A stretch of DNA of 64,000 nucleotides, from assembly GCA_024691305.1 (NCBI GenBank), contig JAILNS010000032.1, positions 48,566 through 112,565 on the forward strand, written 5' to 3'. The notes under the pieces were generated by a model that saw only the letters and a program-made list of their open reading frames with translations, was not told the DNA's origin and did no database searches. Shown here one piece after another: positions 43,287-52,056 of this stretch (the first letter of the stretch is position 1; each line of letters begins with the position of its first letter). The stretch is from Lachnospiraceae bacterium. Lineage in GTDB: Bacteria > Bacillota > Clostridia > Lachnospirales > Lachnospiraceae. Made by a program: the position numbers and the translations under genes.

Positions 43287-44084
43287 ATGCTCGATATCAT
43301 TTATGAAGATAAGTATATACTGGCCGTACATAAACCTGTCGGCATACCCAGTCAGACTGCGAAGATCTCGCAGTCTGATGTTGTTTGTATTACGGAAGAT
43401 TATCTTCGCAAAAAAACAGTTCCAAAAGGCAGACCTTATGTGGGCATGATAAACAGATTAGACCAGCCGGTCGAAGGAATAGTGCTGATGGGACTCGATC
43501 CCAAAACTACGGCAGGTCTGACTGCACAGTTGAGGGAAGGAAAGATCAGTAAAAAGTATCTTGCCGGAGTATTGCCTGCTGACAAAGCTTGGCCGAATGA
43601 TAAAGAAAGCGGTTCCGGAGTTATTACACTTACCGGTCATATCTTTCATGATAAAAAAAATAACTTCTCACAGGTGGTATCTAAAGACCATAAAGATGGA
43701 AAATATGCTGAGCTTAAGTATGAACTGGTCGACAGGGTAAAGATTGATATACCGGACAAAACGAAAGCCCCGGATGCGGGATCCGACTTGGCCTCTGAGG
43801 GTAAAGTCGCGAATATGGACCAAACATATATCGCACTTGCGGATATAGAACTCATAACCGGAAGACATCATCAGATCAGGGTACAGATGGCCAATGCGGG
43901 ACTTCCTCTTTTGGGAGATAAGAAGTATGCTCCCGAATATGTCCAAAATGTTTCTAAACTGTTAAACTTGCCCGGAGTGGCCCTTTGTGCATATCAATTG
44001 CACTTTACTCACCCTGTCACAAATGATATAATTGATTTGCGAGTTGAGCCACAAGGCGAGTGGTACAGTTTTTTTAAAAACTGA
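43287..44084 (+). CDS. RluA-family pseudouridine synthase
   Basis: About 265 residues from ATG 43287 (AGG about 6 bases upstream). The RluA signature with catalytic Asp is INRLDQPVEGIVLMG; flanking blocks IIYEDKYILAVHKPVGIPSQ, KKYLAGVLP, ADIELITGRHHQIRVQMANAGLPLLGDKKY are typical. No S4 domain. Isomerises uridine in rRNA or tRNA; site not assignable. Longer GTG start at 43275 possible. Confidence 0.9.
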   Translation: MLDIIYEDKYILAVHKPVGIPSQTAKISQSDVVCITEDYLRKKTVPKGRPYVGMINRLDQPVEGIVLMGLDPKTTAGLTAQLREGKISKKYLAGVLPADKAWPNDKESGSGVITLTGHIFHDKKNNFSQVVSKDHKDGKYAELKYELVDRVKIDIPDKTKAPDAGSDLASEGKVANMDQTYIALADIELITGRHHQIRVQMANAGLPLLGDKKYAPEYVQNVSKLLNLPGVALCAYQLHFTHPVTNDIIDLRVEPQGEWYSFFKN

Positions 44085-44090
44085 TTTTGC

Positions 44091-44136
44091 AGCCTGTTGC
44101 CGGATGCTTCTTATGACGTCTGGTGACAGGCTTTTC
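44091..44136 (+). terminator. Probable terminator after the pseudouridine synthase gene
   Basis: AGCCTGT (44091-44097) pairs with ACAGGCT (44126-44132), with further GCC/GGT pairing inside, followed by TTTT. Confidence 0.65.
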
Positions 44137-44152
44137 CAATGAGAAAAACACT

Positions 44153-46486
44153 ATGGAAAAAGAATCTTATATCTACAGAAATTGTCCCATACCGGGCGGA
44201 GGGTATGTTACCGGATTTGTATTTCATGAGAAGAACCCTTCGGTAAAATATGTGCGTACCGACATAGGCGGTGTATATGGCTATGACGTTGATAATGACA
44301 GCTGGTATAGTCTGATCGATCATGTCTCCATGTCGGATCTTTCTGAAACCTATCCCATAGCGATAGCACTCGATCATCAGGATCCCGATTATCTGTATAT
44401 AGCATGTGGTGTTGATAACAAACCTAATGGTGTATTTGCGGTTTCGCATGACAGGGGACTCAGTTTCAGATACTATACCATGCCGGTGTACGTACACGGA
44501 AATGCTAACGGAAGAGGTACGGGATGCAGGCTTATAGTCGACAGAAACGATCCCGATATCCTTTATTTTGCAAGTCAGAAAGACGGACTTCTCATATCTT
44601 ATGATCGTGGAGAAAGTTGGGAGCTTCTTGATGCATTTCCCGAAAAATACATGACCTTTGTCGGACAGTCACTTGACGGTAAGTATCTGTTCGCCGCGGG
44701 AGCCGGAGTTACAACTGCGGTATCCGAACGACTGCGCGGGCACAGCCTGTATGTATCCAAAGATTCAGGTAAGACATTTGAACCCATGACCGGTCCCATA
44801 GACAGCGAGATAGAAGGCGTGGCTTTTGCGGGACATGTTGCTCAGAGATATTCTGTCAGCTCCAAGTATCTGTATGTTACTTATTCTGTCATGGGAAGAA
44901 ATGCATATGTCAGGGAACTTGGCTACAGCTGCGACGGCGGCTCGGTGATAGGCGGAAGGATATACAGATATGACATGGTAAATCTTGTAGCCACGGATGT
45001 TACCCCGGCTGAAGAATGCGATCAGGAGATGCGTCCGGCATCCGGAATATCCACGGGACTTCTTGAATATGGTTTTAGCGGAATAAGTGCGGGCAATACG
45101 TCCAAAGGGCTTCTTATAGCATCTACCATATGCAGGGATGACGGAGATTGCATATACCGTTCATTCGATTACGGTAACAGTTGGGAATGCGTCTTACATG
45201 GACTTGATACAGGGCGTATGGATTTTAGAACTTCATACATGAAGCCTGAGTATAATGGCGGAAGAAATCTTATCCACTGGCTGACCGATCTTAAACTTGA
45301 TCCTATCGATGAAAAAAAGGCATGGTTCAATACCGGTACAGGAGTATTCAGAACAGACGATATAATGGCTTATGAAGTGTGCTTTTCGGACAGGTGTGAC
45401 GGAATTGAAGAGACCGTACATCTTAACGTATATGCACCTCCTGCGGGAGAGACCGTACTCATTGATATAGTCGGTGATCTGGGCGGATTTGCTTTTTCGG
45501 ATATAGACAAACAGTGTGAGAATTCCTTCGCAGACGATAAGGGAAACCGGTATATCACATGTATCAATGCGGATTATTCGGATGAAGATCCCTCTACGGT
45601 CATCGTTACTCCCCGCGGTAACTGGACAGGTGAGACCAGGGGAGGACTTATACTTTCACATGACGGATGTAAGACATTTGAGAGGCTTTCGCTTCCGTAC
45701 GGTATAAGTGATGAACTGGACAAGGCCTTGAGGGAAATAGAGAAACCCAATGTTAACAGCGGATGGGTTGCGATCTCACCCGATACTGAGCATATAGTAT
45801 GGAGCATTGCGGATGGTATAAAGCTTCCTATCGGCCGTGTCGTGGTAAGTCATGACGGCGGGCAGACGTTTAGTCATGTATCTGTCAAAAAAGCATCCGG
45901 AGAAGAGATAGTATCGGGATGCATGAAAGTATTTTCAGATCGTACAGACAGTACCAAATTTTACGGATTCGGAGATAAATCCGAGTTTTATATAAGTACC
46001 GACAGCGGAGAGACATATACTCAGGTCGAAACACCGGAAATATTCCCCGAAACGGATTTTGGCATGATCGATTGTGCCAACAAAACCGAGATCAGGGGCG
46101 AGTCCGGAATGAGCGGGATATATTATGCGGCGCTTGGAGACGAAGGGTTGTGGAAGATCACTTTTGACTCTGAGAATATGAAGGTGCATATATACCGCCT
46201 GAGTGAATACGGAGATAAGATCTACCGCGTCGGGCTTGGCCTGGGAGGTCCCGGTGAAGATTATATAAACGGCCCCAAGGCTTTGTATCTGGTCGGTGTA
46301 CTCGACGGAAGTTACGGGTTCTACAGAACGCTCGATGAAGGCGGAACCTATGTAAGGCTAAATGATAATTACCAGAGGTTCGGAGATATCAACAGTATCG
46401 AAGGCGACCCCAGAGTATACGGCAGATTTTATATCGCAACGGGAAGCAGAGGCGTTCTTTACGGAGAACCTGCAGGTCCCGAATAA
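44153..46486 (+). CDS. Glycoside hydrolase family 74-like beta-propeller without signal peptide
   Basis: About 777 residues. The start YIYRNCPIPGGGYVTGFVFHEKNPSVKYVRTDIGGVYGYD is the hallmark of GH74 xyloglucanases, with the catalytic Asp expected at Asp37 (RTDIGG) and the second at Asp442 (GDLGGF). Eight Asp-box repeats are visible (S-x-D-x-G-x-S/T-W/F type, for example ISYDRGESW, VSKDSGKTF, RSFDYGNSW, VSHDGGQTF, ISTDSGETY), as expected for two seven-bladed propellers. The N-terminus has no hydrophobic stretch from either the ATG or the upstream GTG (44123), so the enzyme should be cytoplasmic, unusual for a family that normally acts on polymers outside. It may act on imported xyloglucan oligosaccharides. 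Confidence 0.85.
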   Translation: MEKESYIYRNCPIPGGGYVTGFVFHEKNPSVKYVRTDIGGVYGYDVDNDSWYSLIDHVSMSDLSETYPIAIALDHQDPDYLYIACGVDNKPNGVFAVSHDRGLSFRYYTMPVYVHGNANGRGTGCRLIVDRNDPDILYFASQKDGLLISYDRGESWELLDAFPEKYMTFVGQSLDGKYLFAAGAGVTTAVSERLRGHSLYVSKDSGKTFEPMTGPIDSEIEGVAFAGHVAQRYSVSSKYLYVTYSVMGRNAYVRELGYSCDGGSVIGGRIYRYDMVNLVATDVTPAEECDQEMRPASGISTGLLEYGFSGISAGNTSKGLLIASTICRDDGDCIYRSFDYGNSWECVLHGLDTGRMDFRTSYMKPEYNGGRNLIHWLTDLKLDPIDEKKAWFNTGTGVFRTDDIMAYEVCFSDRCDGIEETVHLNVYAPPAGETVLIDIVGDLGGFAFSDIDKQCENSFADDKGNRYITCINADYSDEDPSTVIVTPRGNWTGETRGGLILSHDGCKTFERLSLPYGISDELDKALREIEKPNVNSGWVAISPDTEHIVWSIADGIKLPIGRVVVSHDGGQTFSHVSVKKASGEEIVSGCMKVFSDRTDSTKFYGFGDKSEFYISTDSGETYTQVETPEIFPETDFGMIDCANKTEIRGESGMSGIYYAALGDEGLWKITFDSENMKVHIYRLSEYGDKIYRVGLGLGGPGEDYINGPKALYLVGVLDGSYGFYRTLDEGGTYVRLNDNYQRFGDINSIEGDPRVYGRFYIATGSRGVLYGEPAGPE

Positions 46487-46510
46487 TGAATAAAACGGAG
46501 ACTTACAGTC

Positions 46511-47656
46511 ATGATATATATGGATAATGCCGCAACCACGCCCGTAAAGGCTGAAGTTCTGGCTGCAATGCTTCCGTATATGGACGAATATTATGCCAAT
46601 CCGTCCGCAGTATACAGATTTGCGGGAGACACTGCCAAAGCGGTACGCGCGTCAAGAGAATCGTTAGGTGCTAAGATAGGCGCACTGACCGAAGAGATAT
46701 ATTTTACCTCGGGCGGAAGCGAATCGGATAACTGGGCACTTTTTTCGGTATGTGAAGAACGTGCCTTTAAAGACTGTCATATAATAACTTCTCAGATAGA
46801 ACATCATGCAGTTCTTAATACCTGTAAGCGCCTGGAGAAACTGGGCGTCCGCATCACCTATGTTCCTGTCTTACCGGACGGGATCATAGACATTTCCTTT
46901 TTGGAAAAGAGCATATCTTCCGACACCGTGATGATATCCGTCATGGCGGCCAATAACGAGATCGGAACAATTGAACCGATAGCGGATATCGGTGCGATCG
47001 CACACGAGCACAATGTTCTTTTTCATACAGATGCTGTCCAGGCCTTCGGACACATTCCGATAGATGTGGCAAAAATGAATATCGATATGCTCTCTGCGAG
47101 CGCGCACAAACTTGGCGGGCCTAAAGGCGTCGGACTCATGTATGTGAGAAAAGGACTGATGATATCGCCTTTTATAAGCGGCGGCTCACAGGAGCGCGGA
47201 AGAAGAGCGGGGACTACAAATGCCCCGGGCATAGTAGGGTTTGGTGCGGCAGGAGATATTGCATTTAAGGATATGGATAGAGACCGTGAATATGTATCCG
47301 GTCTTCGTGACAGACTTATACGCGGAGTGCTTACGAGTGTTCCGGATTCAAGGATAAACGGCAGTGAGATAGACCGCCTTCCGGGAAATGTGAATTTTTG
47401 TTTTGAGGGAATAGAAGGCGAGACACTTCTTATACTTCTTGACAGGGATGGGATATGCGCATCGAGTGGTTCAGCATGCACTACTGGCGCCGTAGACCCT
47501 TCGCATGTCCTGATGGCGATCGGAAGAACCCGGAGTGAGGCAAAAGGGTCTTTGAGGCTTACATTGTCATCGGATAATACTGCGGAAGAGGTTGACGAAG
47601 TTATAGAAAAAATACAAAGGATAGTTGCAAAATTAAGGTCGATGACGGCGAATTGA
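46511..47656 (+). CDS. Cysteine desulfurase, NifS/IscS-like
   Basis: 381 residues. PLP-dependent enzyme that removes sulfur from cysteine for Fe-S clusters and thiolated tRNA. Start MIYMDNAATTPV, PLP lysine Lys200 in SASAHKLGGPKG, catalytic Cys323 in SSGSACTTGAVDPSHVL and the His/Gln ligands in SQIEHHAVLNT and HTDAVQAFG. The long catalytic loop around Cys323 fits the IscS-like group. No scaffold protein gene or thiI is adjacent. AACGGAG ribosome site. Confidence 0.93.
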   Translation: MIYMDNAATTPVKAEVLAAMLPYMDEYYANPSAVYRFAGDTAKAVRASRESLGAKIGALTEEIYFTSGGSESDNWALFSVCEERAFKDCHIITSQIEHHAVLNTCKRLEKLGVRITYVPVLPDGIIDISFLEKSISSDTVMISVMAANNEIGTIEPIADIGAIAHEHNVLFHTDAVQAFGHIPIDVAKMNIDMLSASAHKLGGPKGVGLMYVRKGLMISPFISGGSQERGRRAGTTNAPGIVGFGAAGDIAFKDMDRDREYVSGLRDRLIRGVLTSVPDSRINGSEIDRLPGNVNFCFEGIEGETLLILLDRDGICASSGSACTTGAVDPSHVLMAIGRTRSEAKGSLRLTLSSDNTAEEVDEVIEKIQRIVAKLRSMTAN

Positions 47657-47670
47657 TCTTGCATTTGGAT

Positions 47671-48981
47671 ATGAACGACGATTTAATCGAGACAAACGAA
47701 ACAGAAGAAATTGAAGATATAAAAGAGACCGGAGATATCGGAAATACCGAAGAAGACACCGGCGATACAGAGGACGATTATCTGGCCGGATATGAAGAGG
47801 AGACCAGACGACGTGTTGACAGGGAAGCACGACGTAAGTCCATGCAAAAAGCCAAGCAAAGGCAGCTCCTTTTCAGGAAGTACTGGGCGTTTATCCTTAT
47901 TGCCATACTGGTGTGTGTGACCCTTATTATTGTTGCGGTCAGCGGACTTATAAAACATAAAGCCGATGCAGCCAGAGCCGATGCTGAAACCGTTGAAGCA
48001 CTTGTCGTTCCGATAGAAGATGCGGATACGGAAGAAGAAGCCGGGGATAGTAAAGAAGCAGAAAACGGTGATGATTCCGGGGACCGGACATCGGATGAGG
48101 ATCTCTATATCGATTCTGAATACGGGCCTTTTAAGGAATTATATTCCGAGGAAAAAGATGCTTTTTTTGAAGGCTATGAAGTTGTGGAAGGAGAACAGGT
48201 TGCGGTCCCGTCAGAAGAAGATGTAAGGAGTACATATTCGGTTCTGATCGATGCGGATGAGGGCACTATAATCGAGGCAAAAGGGGCAGATCAAAAGATA
48301 TACCCCGCATCCATGACCAAGATCATGACTATCCTGGTTGCCGCAGAACATGTGACCAATCTGGATGATACTTTTTTGATAGATCTGTCCATTACCGATT
48401 ATGCTTACAGCAATGACTGCTCGGCGGTAGGATTTGCACTCGGGGAAACCGTAACGGTAAGAGACTTAATGTACGGAACGATCCTGCCATCCGGTGCGGA
48501 TGCGGCTGTCGCTCTGGCAGAATATGTTGCGGGAAGCGAAGACAGATTCGTCGAGATGATGAATGACAAGTTAGAGGAACTGGGACTTTCCGACACGGCG
48601 CATTTTACCAATTGCATCGGTATATATGACGATGAGAATTATTGTACGATCACGGACATGGCTATGATACTCAAGGCTGCGGTAGAGAACGATCTTGCAA
48701 GGCAGATATTAAATGCACATAAATATACCACATCCAGGACTACGGAACACCCTGACGGGATAGAGATCTCCAACTGGTTCTTAAGACGTATAGAAGATAA
48801 GGAAACGGGCGGGGAAGTAATGTGTGCCAAGACAGGGTTCGTCGCAGAGAGCGGAAGTTGTGCAGCCAGCTATCAATTGTCCGATTCGGGTAAACATTAT
48901 ATCTGCGTTACGGCGGATGCATGGAGTTCATGGAGATGTATCTATGACCATGTAGCATTGTATTCGGAGTATGCCAAATAA
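47671..48981 (+). CDS. D-alanyl-D-alanine carboxypeptidase, membrane-anchored
   Basis: About 436 residues from ATG 47671; a TTG at 47653 overlapping the upstream stop is also possible, and neither has a clear ribosome site. A long acidic, intracellular N-terminus (Glu/Asp/Thr-rich) leads to one membrane helix (about 75-97), then an acidic linker and the S11 peptidase domain: SxxK in ASMTKIM, second motif region LPSGADAAVALAEY and KTG in CAKTGFVAESG. The usual SxN is SGA here. Trims pentapeptide ends in the wall. An N-terminal anchor replaces the usual C-terminal amphipathic one. Confidence 0.85.
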   Translation: MNDDLIETNETEEIEDIKETGDIGNTEEDTGDTEDDYLAGYEEETRRRVDREARRKSMQKAKQRQLLFRKYWAFILIAILVCVTLIIVAVSGLIKHKADAARADAETVEALVVPIEDADTEEEAGDSKEAENGDDSGDRTSDEDLYIDSEYGPFKELYSEEKDAFFEGYEVVEGEQVAVPSEEDVRSTYSVLIDADEGTIIEAKGADQKIYPASMTKIMTILVAAEHVTNLDDTFLIDLSITDYAYSNDCSAVGFALGETVTVRDLMYGTILPSGADAAVALAEYVAGSEDRFVEMMNDKLEELGLSDTAHFTNCIGIYDDENYCTITDMAMILKAAVENDLARQILNAHKYTTSRTTEHPDGIEISNWFLRRIEDKETGGEVMCAKTGFVAESGSCAASYQLSDSGKHYICVTADAWSSWRCIYDHVALYSEYAK

Positions 48982-50159
48982 TGAGGGATAAATACGGTAA
49001 AACACTCATAGCCTGCTATCTGGGCTTTATCACACAGGCGATCGCAGCCAATTTTGCGCCGCTTTTATTTTTGACATTCCACAAGAGCTATGGGATACCG
49101 CTCGGGAGGATCGCTATCCTTTCGACCACGTTTTATTTTACACAGCTTATCGTTGATGTTATCTGTGCTAAGTATGTTGACAGGATCGGTTACAGGGTAA
49201 GTGCAGTGGCCTCGGAAGTGACTTCAGGGCTTGGCCTTATAGGGCTTGCCGTGCTTCCGTCTATTTTGCCGGATCCTTTTATGGGACTGATCATCAGCGT
49301 GGTCATATATGCGATAGGCAGCGGCCTGATAGAGGTTTTGTGCAGTCCTATCGTAGAGGCATGTCCGTTTGAAAATAAGGAATCCGTGATGAGTCTTCTG
49401 CATTCTTTTTACTGTTGGGGAAGCGTCGGAGTCATCGTCTTATCAACATTGTTTTTTGCAATATTCGGAATAGAAAACTGGAAGTGGCTTGCGTGCATAT
49501 GGGCACTTATTCCGCTGTACAATATATATAATTTCATCGTATGTCCGATAGAGAAACTGGTGGATGACGGAGAGGGAATGTCGATAGGTACACTGTTTAA
49601 GACTCCGATGTTTTTCCTGGGGATAGTTCTTATGGTATGCGCCGGTGCATCGGAAATATCTATGGCACAGTGGGCATCCGCATTTGTGGAATCGGCGCTT
49701 GGGTTATCCAAGACCGTGGGTGATCTTGCGGGACCTTGTCTGTTTGCCGTAACGATGGGTATCAGCCGTGTGATATATGGTAAAAACGGAGAGAAGATAG
49801 AGCTTACAGGATATATGCTGGGATCCGGTATCTTGTGTCTGGCATGCTATATACTTGCAGCGCTTTCCCATAACCCGGTACTTTCTCTTATAGGGTGTAT
49901 CTTTTGCGGTTTCTCGGTTGGTATCATGTGGCCGGGAACTATCAGCGTACTTTCAAAAAGACTTCCTGCCGGCGGTACCGCGATGTTTGCACTGCTTGCC
50001 ATGGCAGGTGATCTGGGTGGGGCATTCGGCCCGGGACTTGTGGGTTTTGTGACGGATCTTAACAATGAAAACCTGCAGGCGGGAATGCTTGCGGGAGCAT
50101 TGTTCCCCACAGTCATGATATGCAGTATTCTTTTTATCTTAAGAAAAAAGAGGTCTTGA
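48981..50159 (+). CDS. Major facilitator superfamily transporter
   Basis: 392 residues, about twelve membrane segments. MFS features include the FYFTQLIVDVICAKYVDRIGYR loop between helices 2 and 3 and the six-plus-six symmetry with GFSVGIMWPGTISVLSKRLPAGGTAMFALLAMAGDLGGAFGPG. The pattern resembles FucP/sugar-type or uncharacterised MFS proteins. Its ATG overlaps the stop of the carboxypeptidase gene (TAATG). Substrate unknown. Confidence 0.88.
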   Translation: MRDKYGKTLIACYLGFITQAIAANFAPLLFLTFHKSYGIPLGRIAILSTTFYFTQLIVDVICAKYVDRIGYRVSAVASEVTSGLGLIGLAVLPSILPDPFMGLIISVVIYAIGSGLIEVLCSPIVEACPFENKESVMSLLHSFYCWGSVGVIVLSTLFFAIFGIENWKWLACIWALIPLYNIYNFIVCPIEKLVDDGEGMSIGTLFKTPMFFLGIVLMVCAGASEISMAQWASAFVESALGLSKTVGDLAGPCLFAVTMGISRVIYGKNGEKIELTGYMLGSGILCLACYILAALSHNPVLSLIGCIFCGFSVGIMWPGTISVLSKRLPAGGTAMFALLAMAGDLGGAFGPGLVGFVTDLNNENLQAGMLAGALFPTVMICSILFILRKKRS

Positions 50160-50469
50160 TTTTTACCTTTTTGACATCTGATAAACCTTGATATTTCGAG
50201 TGTTCAGAGCGGATTTATGATCCGGGTTCTGTCAGGAATTTGTAAGGTTTTTACAAATCGATTCCGGTCGATGATTTTTTTAAAAAATGGTATTGCAAAA
50301 ATCATTTCGTGAATGTATCATACATTTCACATCGATACGATGAATCTTCATCGTAAGCAAATGTACCTAAGGTACATGTCTTTCCGGTTGATCTAAACAG
50401 CCGGTCAGATGGACCGCATATCCGGTCCGGAGATCATTAATGAATTAATATTTTTGAGAAAGGAGCATT
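50160..50469 (+). promoter_or_regulatory. Promoter and long leader of the Tad pilus operon
   Basis: 310 bases without a gene. The best promoter is TTGCAA (50293-50298), 17 bases, TATCAT (50316-50321). The transcribed leader of about 140 bases holds several small inverted repeats: CGATGAA/TTCATCG (50338-50353), ATGTACC-TAA-GGTACAT (50361-50377) and GGACCG/CGGTCC (50411-50428). They could form RNA hairpins or protein sites. No known riboswitch recognised, and no U-run that would make any of them a terminator. Confidence 0.5.
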
Positions 50470-50985
50470 GTGTATATTTGTCTCGGCATACTTATCGCAG
50501 CCTGTGTCTGTGATGCGTATAGCGGGAAGATTCCAAGAACCGTAACGGTCTTTGGCATGTTGATATCCCAGGCGTGGGTCTTATATCAGAGTTCTCTGAA
50601 TGCTGCGCTTATATCCCTTATCGAAGGGATGATCGTTCTCCTCATACTGTACCCCCTTTTCATGATCGGTACACTGGGAGGCGGGGATGTCAAACTCATG
50701 ATGATACTTCCCGCGTATTTAGGATTAAAAGATTCTTTATATTCTGTATTCTTCGCTTTTGCGATCGGAGCACTTATCGGATGCATCAAACTCTTATCCG
50801 AAGGATCGCTTAAGAAACGTCTGATAGTCTTTGTTTCGTACATCAAACGGATCAAGTCGGATGGGAGGATCACGCGGTATGAAATACCGGCTTCTCTAAA
50901 CGACGGATGTATGAAAGCACATCAAATTCATTTTTCGATACCGATTCTCATCGGGACTTCTTTAAAGATCGGGGGATTGTTCTAA
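50470..50985 (+). CDS. Prepilin peptidase (A24, TadV/CpaA type)
   Basis: 171 residues starting at GTG, AAAGGAG 5 bases upstream. Aspartic peptidase of the membrane: first catalytic Asp in VCDAYSGKIPR (D-x4-IP pattern) and second in the GxGD motif LGGGDVKLMM. About five membrane helices; lacks the methylase domain of larger PilD enzymes, as in Tad systems. Expected to cleave the Flp1 pilin at 55564 and possibly the TadE-like proteins. First gene of the operon; its TAA overlaps the next ATG. Confidence 0.88.
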   Translation: MYICLGILIAACVCDAYSGKIPRTVTVFGMLISQAWVLYQSSLNAALISLIEGMIVLLILYPLFMIGTLGGGDVKLMMILPAYLGLKDSLYSVFFAFAIGALIGCIKLLSEGSLKKRLIVFVSYIKRIKSDGRITRYEIPASLNDGCMKAHQIHFSIPILIGTSLKIGGLF

Positions 50986-51992
50986 TGGACCAAAAAAGAT
51001 TGCTTGCAGTCTGTGACAACGATATAAATTATGCACTTGCCTTAAGCAGCGCTTTAAATTCGGCGTTGTACGGAAGATTTGAAATATCGACTTTTAATAA
51101 CATTCAGACGCTGTGCGATCATTTGGAAAGTAACGAAGTCGATACCGTGATAGTCAGTGAGTCCGCTTATGACAAGGATATGCTTCAGGTGTTTGGCGTA
51201 ACGGTTTTGCTGCTAAAAGAAAGTCCGGACTTCATGGATGAGGATGTCATTACGACGGACCGTTTTCAAAGCCGTGAGAAACTTGTCGGATCGATACTTG
51301 AAGCCTTGGCCGAATCTTTCAGTGGAATCCCGACATCGGATTACAGGGCAGCCAAATGGAAAGTTGTCGGTATCTATTCCCCGATCAGGAGAAGCCTCCA
51401 GACCAATTTTGCACTTTCGTTAGGTCAGATGCTTGGGGCAAAAAGCAAAGTCCTGTATATGAACTTTGAAAATTTTTCCGGTTTTTCCGGATGGTTTAAT
51501 ACGGAGTTTAAAAGTGATATCGTGGATCTCCTTTATTTTTTTGACTGCGAGAAAGAAAAACTGTCGCTAAAACTTCCGCTTATGATCCATAAGATCGGTG
51601 ACCTGGATATCCTGCCCCCTGCCGGCTCATATCATGATACATACGACGTAGGCGGTGCCAAATGGATACAGCTGTTTGAGACCATAGGATGCACATCTGA
51701 TTATGAATACCTGATCTTAGACCTTACCGATGCCATGCAGGGCCTTATGGATGTTATGGGATATTGTGACAGGATATACACTCTCGTCAAGGATGACATC
51801 ATATCCAGAGCAAAGCTGGCTCAGTACGAAGCGTGGATGGTTGAACATTCAAAAGCGGATATAGTCGGTAAGACTCTTAAGTTCGATCTTCCACAGTTTA
51901 CCGACATTCCGGCAGATCCGTATATGCTTACTCATTGCGAACTGGCGGGGTATGTAAGGGCGATCATAGATGATGATGAGATCGGAGCTTAA
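50985..51992 (+). CDS. TadZ/CpaE-like pilus localisation protein
   Basis: 335 residues, start in TAATG overlap with the prepilin peptidase gene. N-terminal 130 residues look like a pseudo-receiver (LLAVCDNDINYALALSSALNS; DTVIVSESAYDKD). The second half is a MinD/ParA-like fold with a degenerate P-loop (YSPIRRSLQTNFALSLGQML instead of KGGxGKT) and the Walker B-like YEYLILDLTDAMQGLMD. TadZ proteins of this kind place the Tad machine at a cell site. Loss of the classic lysines suggests weak or no ATPase activity. Confidence 0.75.
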   Translation: MDQKRLLAVCDNDINYALALSSALNSALYGRFEISTFNNIQTLCDHLESNEVDTVIVSESAYDKDMLQVFGVTVLLLKESPDFMDEDVITTDRFQSREKLVGSILEALAESFSGIPTSDYRAAKWKVVGIYSPIRRSLQTNFALSLGQMLGAKSKVLYMNFENFSGFSGWFNTEFKSDIVDLLYFFDCEKEKLSLKLPLMIHKIGDLDILPPAGSYHDTYDVGGAKWIQLFETIGCTSDYEYLILDLTDAMQGLMDVMGYCDRIYTLVKDDIISRAKLAQYEAWMVEHSKADIVGKTLKFDLPQFTDIPADPYMLTHCELAGYVRAIIDDDEIGA

Positions 51993-52056
51993 GAGATGAA
52001 TAGGGATGGCAGATGGGGAGCGCATAGTATGGGTGAGATTTAGGAGCACAGGCCAT

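Noticed and set aside
47023..47664. Minus-strand open frame (213 codons)
   Set aside because: Shadow of the cysteine desulfurase gene; composition follows the complement of that gene.
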